Source of the DNA: a bacterium
GTDB taxonomy: Bacteria > Cyanobacteriota > Vampirovibrionia > Gastranaerophilales > Gastranaerophilaceae
Assembly (NCBI GenBank): GCA_017477685.1
Contig: JAFUUT010000332.1
Location: forward strand, 1 to 5,505
DNA: 5,505 nucleotides
Reading direction: 5' to 3'
Both the position numbers and the translations under genes were made by a program. Every line of letters starts with the position of its first letter. Position 1 is the stretch's first letter. This document shows positions 1 through 4,805 of this stretch, one piece after another. Below the pieces are notes generated by a model. The model was not told the DNA's origin. It ran no database searches and was given only the letters and a program-made list of their open reading frames with translations.

Positions 1-589
1 AAATAATTTTTATACCGCTTTGACTGGATATCCAGCCTGATATAAAAGCCCCACCGTCATGTTTCAGCAACGAAACAGTTACCATATACAAAATTCCGAA
101 TATATGAATTATCAAAACACCGCATAAGGCAGCTAAAAACATATTCAAAAAAGAATATTTACGGTTAAGAAAAGACGTTGCAATAAGTACCGCAGGAAGA
201 TATGCCAATAAAAATCCGAAGCTGTATTCTGATACGTATGAAATCCCCCCGCCCAAAGCAAAAAACGGAAACCCAAAAATTCCCAGCAGCAGATACAGGA
301 TAACGGTAACCATAGCCATTCTCTTACCCAATGCCGAACACACAAACATCAAAATCGGAATTTGAGGAATTATATAAAAAGTTTTAACAAATTCGTCTGA
401 TGCCAGTTCTTTCCCGCTCCAAAATGCATTTGGAATAATATAATGCTTTAAATCAAACCCGATAAAAGTAGCCCCGATTATAAGCAGCAAAGCAACAAAC
501 ACAAATAATATCTGCATGAACGGGATTTTTATCCTATTTTTGCTTTTATCAATTCTTTTCATCTTTGGAATAAGAACTTCCTGTGTCAT
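1..589 (-). CDS. bioY: BioY-like biotin ECF transporter S component, 3'-truncated by window edge
   Basis: Probable substrate-binding membrane subunit for biotin uptake, working alone or with an energy-coupling-factor ATPase module not seen here. The frame is open from the ATG at 589 to the window edge (196 codons, no stop), so the C-terminus is missing. A basic N-terminal stretch (about residues 9-22) is followed by hydrophobic segments at roughly 23-43, 71-88, 91-106, 124-140 and 147-172. Family-like features are YIIPQIPI (72-79), a Gly-Lys-Arg loop (88-90), YLLLGIFGFPFFALGGG (99-115) and SFGFLLAYLPA (123-133), which resemble cyanobacterial-type BioY. The start overlaps the rimI stop as ATGA, and GGGAGA lies 11 nt upstream inside rimI, suggesting coupled translation. 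The first 22 residues are longer than many BioY proteins. Family assignment is by motif recognition; biotin specificity is inferred. Confidence 0.75.
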   Translation of the reverse strand, partial: MTQEVLIPKMKRIDKSKNRIKIPFMQILFVFVALLLIIGATFIGFDLKHYIIPNAFWSGKELASDEFVKTFYIIPQIPILMFVCSALGKRMAMVTVILYLLLGIFGFPFFALGGGISYVSEYSFGFLLAYLPAVLIATSFLNRKYSFLNMFLAALCGVLIIHIFGILYMVTVSLLKHDGGAFISGWISSQSGIKII

Positions 590-1119
590 TTTATTAATAT
601 TCTCCCATCCAAATCTTTTGTAATACGCTCATAATTGGACTTGAATTCATTATAAAAAATATTTTTTGTCCACATAATCAGTGCATCTTCATTGTTGTCC
701 TGATAATATTTTTTTCTTGTTCCAAAAGAACTGAAACCGTATTTTGAATACAAATTTATCGCAGGAGTGTTACTAACACGAACCTCAAGAGTGATATACT
801 TTATTTTTTCTTTATAACAATCATCTATAATTTTTTTTAATAAAGCTTCACCATACTTATGCCGCCTATACGCAGGATCGACCGAAATATTTGTAACATG
901 AGCTTCTTCTAAGATATGCCAAGTTCCGGCATAACCTGCCAGCTTGCCATCCGGCGCAAATAAAGAATAATACCAGGCTAATTCATTGTGCAATTCATTA
1001 TAAAAAGACTCTCTTGACCAATGGTGAGCACCGTATGATTTTTCTTCAATAGAAATAACTCCCTCAACATCGTCAGCTGACATTCTCTTGATAGTAACAG
1101 TTTCAATATCCTTTTGCAT
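586..1119 (-). CDS. rimI: RimI-type GNAT N-acetyltransferase (ribosomal protein S18 alanine N-acetyltransferase)
   Basis: A 177-residue single-domain GNAT protein, expected to transfer acetyl from acetyl-CoA to the N-terminal alanine of S18 in the cytoplasm. The RimI pattern is clear: HVTNISVDPAYRR (74-86), LEVRVSN (111-117), INLYSKYGF (121-129), RKKYY (135-139) and DALIMW (145-150). E112 and Y124 sit exactly 12 residues apart, like the catalytic Glu and Tyr of Salmonella RimI. The acetyl-CoA loop reads RRHKYGEALL (85-94), so the first glycine of the usual R-x-x-G-x-G/A is lysine 88. About 27 residues follow the normal end of the domain. The first ATG at 1119 was chosen because a promoter lies directly against it; no Shine-Dalgarno sequence precedes it. 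Another GNAT substrate cannot be excluded. The gene is read divergently from infA and overlaps the next gene by 4 nt. Confidence 0.85.
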   Translation of the reverse strand: MQKDIETVTIKRMSADDVEGVISIEEKSYGAHHWSRESFYNELHNELAWYYSLFAPDGKLAGYAGTWHILEEAHVTNISVDPAYRRHKYGEALLKKIIDDCYKEKIKYITLEVRVSNTPAINLYSKYGFSSFGTRKKYYQDNNEDALIMWTKNIFYNEFKSNYERITKDLDGRILIK

Positions 1120-1125
1120 AAAGCC

Positions 1126-1154
1126 ATATTATCACGCAATATAAAATATGTCGA
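1126..1154 (-). promoter_or_regulatory. Predicted promoter of rimI-bioY, giving a leaderless or near-leaderless mRNA
   Basis: Read on the - strand, a -35 TCGACA (1154-1149; 5 of 6 to TTGACA) is separated by 17 nt from the -10 TAATAT (1131-1126). An upstream TG makes this an extended -10 (TGATAATAT). Initiation about 7 nt after the -10 falls on the A of the ATG at 1119. There is no purine-rich ribosome-binding sequence in the few bases between. An alternative -10, GATAAT, overlaps with a 15-nt spacer. Confidence 0.55.
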
Positions 1155-1206
1155 GATAGTTACACAAAAATATATTTGTTTATTTAATAATTTAATAATT
1201 AAAATC

Positions 1207-1234
1207 GTTACAAAAATTTACAATAAATTATAAT
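1207..1234 (+). promoter_or_regulatory. Candidate upstream promoter for the infA operon
   Basis: A perfect TATAAT lies at 1229-1234, with GTTACA (4 of 6 to TTGACA) 16 nt upstream at 1207-1212. The predicted start is near 1241, giving a leader of about 195 nt before infA. In A+T-rich DNA a TATAAT can occur by chance, so this is moderate evidence only. Confidence 0.4.
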
Positions 1235-1270
1235 ATTCAGATATTTTGAGTTATTTGACACAATTCAATG

Positions 1271-1300
1271 TTAACAAGTAGTGTTGTTATATTATATAAA
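1271..1300 (+). promoter_or_regulatory. Candidate proximal promoter for the infA operon
   Basis: TTAACA (1271-1276; 5 of 6) and TATAAA (1295-1300; 5 of 6) are separated by 18 nt. The predicted start is near 1307, leaving a leader of about 130 nt. Together with the upstream candidate this suggests tandem promoters, common for ribosomal-protein operons; neither is proved by sequence alone. Confidence 0.42.
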
Positions 1301-1436
1301 CAATTATCGAAATAATAGGACTTAAATATAGCCACAAGGCAATTTACCCCTCTTGCATTTAAAAATTCAACAAGTATGATTTAGATAATCGCATGAAGTG
1401 TGCGAATTTTACCAAGCCGAAATAATGAGGTAATTT

Positions 1437-1652
1437 ATGGCAAAAGATGTAATAGAATTAGTAGGAACGATTATTGAATCGATGCCTAACGCAATGTTCA
1501 GAGTAAAATTAGAAAACGACCACGAAATATTAGCACATATTTCAGGTAAAATCAGAAAAAACTTTATAAGAATACTACCCGGAGATAAAGTAAAAGTAGA
1601 AATGACTCCGTACGATTTATCAAAGGGCAGAATAACATTCAGATTAAAGTAA
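1437..1652 (+). CDS. infA: Translation initiation factor IF-1
   Basis: A 71-residue S1/OB-fold protein that binds the ribosomal A site of the 30S subunit during initiation, together with IF-2 and IF-3. Nearly the whole length matches the family: MFRVKLEN (20-27), HISGKIRKNFIRILPGDKV (34-52), and TPYDLSKGRITFR (57-69). Length is normal (usually 71-73). The start is supported by GAGGT at 1427-1431, five nt before the ATG. It is the first gene of the operon here; in many bacteria infA follows secY-adk-map, but upstream of it is a divergent rimI, so the cluster is split at this point. rpmJ follows after 47 bp. Confidence 0.97.
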   Translation: MAKDVIELVGTIIESMPNAMFRVKLENDHEILAHISGKIRKNFIRILPGDKVKVEMTPYDLSKGRITFRLK

Positions 1653-1699
1653 TATTAGTATAAAACACATCTCACAAAATATATAAAGGAAAACAAAAA

Positions 1700-1813
1700 A
1701 TGAAAACAAGATCATCAGTAAAGAAAATTTGCGAAAAATGCAAAGTTATCAAAAGAAAAGGCAGAATTGCCGTAATTTGCGAAAACCCTAAACACAAACA
1801 ACGTCAAGGGTAA
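1700..1813 (+). CDS. rpmJ: Ribosomal protein L36 (bL36), zinc-binding form
   Basis: A 37-residue, strongly basic protein of the large subunit. The ligand set Cys11, Cys14, Cys27 and His32 is intact, so this is the zinc ribbon (C+) form. The N-terminus reads MKTRSSVKKICEKCK and the end PKHKQRQG, typical of bL36. AAAGGA at 1685-1690 is the ribosome-binding site, nine nt from the ATG. The gene follows infA by 47 bp, the standard order, and is followed by an unusually long 209-bp leader before rpsM. Confidence 0.97.
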   Translation: MKTRSSVKKICEKCKVIKRKGRIAVICENPKHKQRQG

Positions 1814-2022
1814 TTATTTTTAGCAAATGTACCGTCAGAGTGCTAAGCATAAAAATGCGGTACAACATGACAAATACGGAAATCACGCGTGACAGTGATT
1901 GGAGAGGAAGTATTTAAGCCTCTTACCAAAAAAAATCTAACACCCGGTGCGAAACGGAGGCAACAAGCAATATAAGCAGAATTGCTCCATAGCACAAAAG
2001 CCAAAGAAAAGGAGAAATTAAA
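1814..2022 (+). promoter_or_regulatory. Structured leader before rpsM, candidate ribosomal-protein autoregulatory region
   Basis: This 209-bp gap has no gene but several inverted repeats in series. TGTACCG (1828-1834) pairs with CGGTACA (1858-1864). AATCAC (1881-1886) pairs with GTGATT (1895-1900). GAGAGG (1902-1907) pairs with CCTCTT (1919-1924). A nested fold has outer GTGC (1947-1950) with GCAC (1992-1995) and inner AGCAA (1966-1970) with TTGCT (1982-1986) around an 11-nt loop. The last structure ends 15 nt before GGAG (2011-2014), the rpsM ribosome-binding site. None is followed by a U-tract, so they do not look like intrinsic terminators. In E. coli, S4 represses the same group of genes by binding the rpsM leader. 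That role here is inferred; a promoter hidden in this gap is also possible, but none is convincing. Confidence 0.5.
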
Positions 2023-2388
2023 ATGGCAAGATTAGTAGGGGTAGACCTACCTCGTAACAAAAGAATGGAAGTAGCCCTAACATATATTTATGGTATCGGG
2101 CCTACAAGAGCTAAGAAAATCTTAGCAGCTACAGGTATTTCACCTGATTTAAGAACAGATGATTTAACTGAAGAAGATATTAAAGAATTACGTAATGAAT
2201 TAGCAAACTACCACATCGAAGGTGACTTGAGACGTGAAGTAGCTATGAACATTAAGCGTTTGCAGGAAATCGGGTCTTACAGAGGACTTCGCCACAAACG
2301 TAAACTTCCTTGCAGAGGTCAAAGAACAAAAACCAATGCAAGAACTCAACGCGGCAAAAAAGGTGCTGCAATTGCAGGTAAGAAGTAA
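2023..2388 (+). CDS. rpsM: Ribosomal protein S13 (uS13)
   Basis: A 121-residue small-subunit head protein that contacts 16S rRNA, the P-site tRNA and the large subunit bridge. The N-terminal MARLVGVDLPRNKR is followed by the helix-two-turn-helix element YIYGIGPTRAKKIL (21-34). The family signature RGLRHKRKLPCRGQRTKTNA runs from 87 to 106, ahead of a basic C-terminal tail. Length is normal. AAAAGGAGA at 2007-2015 is a strong ribosome-binding site. It heads the S13-S11-S4-alpha-L17 block, and its leader is the likely control point for that block. rpsK follows after 40 bp. Confidence 0.98.
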   Translation: MARLVGVDLPRNKRMEVALTYIYGIGPTRAKKILAATGISPDLRTDDLTEEDIKELRNELANYHIEGDLRREVAMNIKRLQEIGSYRGLRHKRKLPCRGQRTKTNARTQRGKKGAAIAGKK

Positions 2389-2428
2389 ACAATAAAGTAA
2401 ATTAATTATAAAAATAAAGGAAAGAAAA

Positions 2429-2815
2429 ATGGCAAGACCAAGAACAACAAAGAAAAAAGAAAAGAAAAATGTATTGCAAGGGGTTGTACACATACAATCT
2501 ACATTTAACAATACAATTGTAACTTCTACTGACACTCAAGGTAATGCTATTGCTTGGGCAACAGCCGGAGCTTCAGGATTCAAAGGTGCCAGAAAAGGTA
2601 CTCCGTTTGCAGCTCAATCAGCAGCTGAAATGGTAGCAAAAAAATCAATAGATCAAGGTATGAAAAAAGTTGAAGTTCATATCAAAGGACCTGGTTCAGG
2701 AAGAGAAACTGCAATCAGAGCCATCCAAGCAGCAGGTTTAGAAATTACATTAATTAAAGATGTAACTCCTATCCCGCACAACGGATGCCGTCCTCCAAAG
2801 AAACGCAGAGTATAA
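2429..2815 (+). CDS. rpsK: Ribosomal protein S11 (uS11)
   Basis: A 128-residue protein of the 30S platform that helps form the mRNA path near the E site. A lysine-rich N-terminal extension (2-13) precedes HIQSTFNNTIVT (21-32), SGFKGARKGTPFAAQ (49-63), GPGSGRETAIRA (87-98), and the highly conserved end ITPI-like VTPIPHNGCRPPKKRRV (112-128). The Asn118-Gly119 pair is the site that forms isoaspartate in E. coli S11. AAAGGA at 2416-2421 is the ribosome-binding site. The stop codon at 2813-2815 touches the left arm of the palindromic repeat in the following gap. Confidence 0.98.
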   Translation: MARPRTTKKKEKKNVLQGVVHIQSTFNNTIVTSTDTQGNAIAWATAGASGFKGARKGTPFAAQSAAEMVAKKSIDQGMKKVEVHIKGPGSGRETAIRAIQAAGLEITLIKDVTPIPHNGCRPPKKRRV

Positions 2816-2927
2816 AGTAGGATAGGTTGGATAAGTTCTTTACAAAATTAAATCTAATAACTTCTTGAAAGGTAGAACAATTAAATAACTAAATGAACTT
2901 AACAAACCTATCAAACTTATCAAACTA
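2815..2927. repeat. Palindromic element copy A: conserved core with arms of 9-bp tandem repeats
   Basis: The left arm is built of 9-bp units: AAGTAGGAT (2815-2823), AGGTTGGAT (2824-2832), then AAGTTC. The right arm has the complementary 9-bp units AACTTAACA (2896-2904), AACCTATCA (2905-2913), AACTTATCA (2914-2922) and AACTA. Bases 2821-2838 pair with 2895-2912 at 16 of 18 positions, leaving a 56-nt A+T-rich core. The core and inner arm ends match copy B before rplQ: 18 of 20 positions match at the left (2830-2849) and AAATGAACTTA (2891-2901) is identical at the right. No open frame or U-tract is present. I do not recognise the family. It is either a dispersed, MITE-like or intergenic palindrome, or an mRNA structure between cistrons. 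Confidence 0.7.
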
Positions 2928-2933
2928 AAAATA

Positions 2934-2980
2934 GCGGGGGCTTGTTCAACTAGTCCAAGAACAAACCATAGATGCCCCGC
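2934..2980 (+). promoter_or_regulatory. Stem-loop immediately before the rpsD ribosome-binding site
   Basis: GCGGGG (2934-2939) pairs with CCCCGC (2975-2980), the most G+C-rich stretch of this gap. Inside it TTGTTC (2942-2947) pairs with GAACAA (2959-2964) around an 11-nt loop, and ACCATAGAT (2965-2973) stays unpaired on the 3' side. The stem ends 11 nt before GGAG at 2992-2995 and has no U-tract, so translational control fits better than termination. S4, the product of the next gene, is a known repressor of its own mRNA in both E. coli and Bacillus, which makes it the natural candidate ligand. That link is inference. Confidence 0.5.
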
Positions 2981-3002
2981 ACAAAAGAAAAGGAGAAAAA
3001 AA

Positions 3003-3605
3003 ATGTCAAGATACACAGGACCAAGTAACAAATTATTCCGTAACTATGGTGTTACAGATTTATCAAACAGAAAATTAACTTCTTCTATGCGTCAAACAGC
3101 ATCAGGACAACATGGTGCGGCTAGAAAGAAATTATCTGAATACGCTCTTCACTTAAAAGAAAAGCAAAAGATAAGATTAACTTATTTAGTAAGTGAAAAA
3201 CAATTCGTTAGATACTACAAAGAAGCTGCCAGAAGAAAAGGCGTTACAGGTACAATTCTTTTACAATTATTAGAATCAAGACTTGATAACATCTTATTCA
3301 GAGCAGGTTTTGGTATCACTCGTAAACAAACAAGACAAATCGTTAATCACGGACATGTTCTTGTTAATGGTAAAAAAGTTGATATTCCATCATACCTTGT
3401 AAAACCGGGTGATGTTATCACTGTTAAAACTAAGAGTTCAAAATATGTTCAAAACGTAATGGAAATGATTGATTTACCTTGCGCTCCGGCTTGGATGACA
3501 ATCGATAAATCAGCATTCAAAATTACCTATGACAGAATTCCTGAAAGAGAAGAATTAGATCCGGAAATCAAGGAACAACTTGTAATCGAATACTATTCTA
3601 AGTAA
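3003..3605 (+). CDS. rpsD: Ribosomal protein S4 (uS4), form without zinc cysteines
   Basis: A 200-residue primary 16S rRNA-binding protein that nucleates 30S assembly; in several bacteria it also represses translation of its own mRNA. The N-terminal region (1-90) starts MSRYTGPSNK and lacks the Cys cluster found in some S4 proteins. The S4 RNA-binding domain covers about 92-155, with SRLDNILFRAGFGITRKQTR (92-111), QIVNHGHVLVNGKKVDIPS (112-130) and KPGDVI (134-139). The end is acidic (181-197). Length is normal. AGGAGA at 2991-2996 fixes the start. Placement between rpsK and rpoA follows the proteobacterial/clostridial order, not that of typical photosynthetic cyanobacteria. Confidence 0.97.
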   Translation: MSRYTGPSNKLFRNYGVTDLSNRKLTSSMRQTASGQHGAARKKLSEYALHLKEKQKIRLTYLVSEKQFVRYYKEAARRKGVTGTILLQLLESRLDNILFRAGFGITRKQTRQIVNHGHVLVNGKKVDIPSYLVKPGDVITVKTKSSKYVQNVMEMIDLPCAPAWMTIDKSAFKITYDRIPEREELDPEIKEQLVIEYYSK

Positions 3606-3617
3606 GGATTGTAGTAA

Positions 3618-3633
3618 ATAAGCATTAGCTTAT
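3618..3633 (+). other. Small perfect hairpin in the rpsD-rpoA gap
   Basis: ATAAGC (3618-3623) and GCTTAT (3628-3633) form a 6-bp stem with a 4-nt loop, 13 nt after the rpsD stop. No U-tract follows, so it is not a terminator. The rest of the 70-bp gap holds only the rpoA ribosome-binding site AGGAGA (3663-3668). A short palindrome may arise by chance in such A+T-rich DNA. Confidence 0.25.
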
Positions 3634-3675
3634 ATAACTAGCAATTGAGTAGAATTTTAACTAGGAGAACAAATA

Positions 3676-4647
3676 ATGGAATTAAAAATTAAATGTGTTG
3701 ATACAGCTACAAACTCTGACGGTTCACAATATGGTAAATTCGTAATTGAACCATTGGAACGCGGATTTGGAACAACTATCGGTAACGCACTAAGACGTGT
3801 ACTTCTATCAAGTTTGGAAGGTACAGCAGTAACAAGTGCAAGAATCGAAAGTATTACTCACGAATACACTGCTATTCCTGGTGTTTTGGAAGACGTTATT
3901 GACGTAATCCTTAATTTAAAAGGTTTGGTTGTAAAAACAGATTCTAAAGAAGCGCAACATTTAAGAATAGATGTTGATAAACCCGGACCTGTATTGGCAA
4001 GTGATATCCAATTACCTGCAGGTGTAAAAGTTGTTAACCCAGACTGGTTAATATGTACAGTTGCAGACGGAGGTTCATTCCACGCTGATGTAATAGTTGA
4101 ATCAGGCAAAGGCTATGTTCCTCATGATGTTCCAAGAGATGTTAAAGGCGATGCAATCGATGTATTACCTATTGATGCAACATTCATGCCTATCAAACGT
4201 GTAAGCTACAATGTTGAAAATACTCGTGTAGGTGATGCTTTAGACTTCGACAAGTTAACTCTTGAAATCTGGTCTAACGGATCAGTTGATGTTCAAAATG
4301 CATTAAGCAAAGCAGCAAACTTGCTTATTGAACACTTTATGCAAATTGCATCAATCACAGGTCAACCTTCAATCACAGCTGCTCCTCAAATTGAAGAAGA
4401 GGAAGAAGTAGTAGAAGAAGAACCAAAAATGACAATTGAGGAATTGGAACTTTCTGTTAGAGCATACAATTGCTTGAAAAGAGCAAGTATCAATTCAATG
4501 TCAGAATTATTAAAAAAATCCGAACATGATTTATTAAATATAAAGAATTTCGGTAAAAAATCTTCTGATGAAGTAATTGAAAGATTACACCACTTCGGAT
4601 TGGATTTAGCTCCAAACCCTGTAGAGGAAGAAGATTTAATCGGTTAA
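3676..4647 (+). CDS. rpoA: DNA-directed RNA polymerase alpha subunit
   Basis: A 323-residue subunit whose dimer scaffolds beta and beta' and whose C-terminal domain contacts UP-element DNA and activators. The N-terminal domain (about 1-230) has FVIEPLERGFGTTIGNALRR (22-41), the beta/beta'-contacting and dimer region, and EYTAIPGVLEDV (63-74). A glutamate-rich linker (240-249) follows. The C-terminal domain (about 253-312) keeps the DNA-binding set: Arg262 and Asn265 in LSVRAYNCLK, and Gly293, Lys295 and Ser296 in NFGKKS, equivalent to E. coli R265, N268, G296, K298 and S299. An acidic tail (316-320) ends the protein. AGGAGA at 3663-3668 supports the start. It is separated from rplQ by 158 bp filled mostly by the second palindromic element. 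Confidence 0.98.
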   Translation: MELKIKCVDTATNSDGSQYGKFVIEPLERGFGTTIGNALRRVLLSSLEGTAVTSARIESITHEYTAIPGVLEDVIDVILNLKGLVVKTDSKEAQHLRIDVDKPGPVLASDIQLPAGVKVVNPDWLICTVADGGSFHADVIVESGKGYVPHDVPRDVKGDAIDVLPIDATFMPIKRVSYNVENTRVGDALDFDKLTLEIWSNGSVDVQNALSKAANLLIEHFMQIASITGQPSITAAPQIEEEEEVVEEEPKMTIEELELSVRAYNCLKRASINSMSELLKKSEHDLLNIKNFGKKSSDEVIERLHHFGLDLAPNPVEEEDLIG

Positions 4648-4652
4648 GTAAC

Positions 4653-4771
4653 AGGTATATAAGTAGTTAAGTAGATAAGTTTTTTACAAATTTATTTCAT
4701 TTAATACTTTATGAAACCTAAATATAAAATAAAATGAACTTATCTACTTATATACTCAACTACTTATCTAC
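4653..4771. repeat. Palindromic element copy B: conserved core with arms of 8-bp tandem repeats
   Basis: The left arm is built of 8-bp units AGGTATAT (4653-4660), AAGTAGTT (4661-4668), AAGTAGAT (4669-4676), then AAGTT. The right arm carries AACTTATC (4737-4744), TACTTATA (4745-4752), TACTCAAC (4753-4760), TACTTATC (4761-4768) and TAC. Bases 4668-4681 and 4737-4750 are a perfect 14-bp inverted repeat around a 55-nt core. A second segment, 4655-4668 with 4758-4771, pairs with one mismatch if 4751-4757 bulge out. The core ends match copy A before rpsD. No U-tract follows, and 34 nt separate it from the rplQ start. A hairpin of this strength could partly uncouple L17 from alpha-subunit expression; that is inference. 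Confidence 0.72.
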
Positions 4772-4805
4772 ATAAATTACAAATATAATAGAAAAGGATA
4801 AAAAA

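Larger units (their letters stand above)
1120..1436. other. Divergent intergenic control region between rimI and infA
   Basis: A 317-bp, very A+T-rich stretch with no plausible protein gene. It holds one - strand promoter candidate against rimI and two + strand candidates for infA. A TTGACA at 1255-1260 has no acceptable -10 at 16-18 nt. The infA leader after about 1307 contains a small hairpin, TCGCA (1389-1393) with TGCGA (1401-1405), loop 7 nt, followed by TTTT at 1407-1410. It is too weak to call a terminator but could fold ahead of the infA ribosome-binding site. GAGGT at 1427-1431 is the infA Shine-Dalgarno sequence. Confidence 0.6.

Noticed and set aside
145..345. Open frame of 66 codons on the - strand
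   Set aside because: It overlaps the BioY-like frame in another phase, and its composition is not protein-like; the BioY frame shows family motifs.
1255..1260. Consensus TTGACA as the -35 of an infA promoter
   Set aside because: The sequences at 16-18 nt spacing (around 1277-1284) do not resemble a -10 element.
2200..2535. Open frame of 111 codons antisense to rpsM and rpsK
   Set aside because: It is opposite two certain ribosomal protein genes and has no recognisable motif or ribosome-binding site.
2896..2927. CRISPR-like short repeats
   Set aside because: The 9-bp units are directly adjacent without spacers and form one arm of a palindrome.
2934..2980. Intrinsic terminator before rpsD
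   Set aside because: The G+C-rich stem is followed by A-rich sequence and a ribosome-binding site, not by a run of T.
2840..3031. Small hydrophobic frame on the - strand in the rpsK-rpsD gap
   Set aside because: It is a by-product of the repeat element and leader sequence, overlaps the rpsD start, and has no support as a gene.
3858..4109. Open frame of 83 codons antisense to rpoA
   Set aside because: It lies wholly within conserved rpoA coding sequence and shows no family features.
4655..4771. Intrinsic terminator after rpoA
   Set aside because: The stem is long but A+T-rich, its loop is 55 nt, and no U-tract follows the 3' arm; rplQ follows at once.
4784..4789. Perfect TATAAT just before rplQ as an internal promoter
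   Set aside because: No -35-like hexamer lies 16-18 nt upstream, and initiation would fall within the ribosome-binding site; likely chance in A+T-rich DNA.
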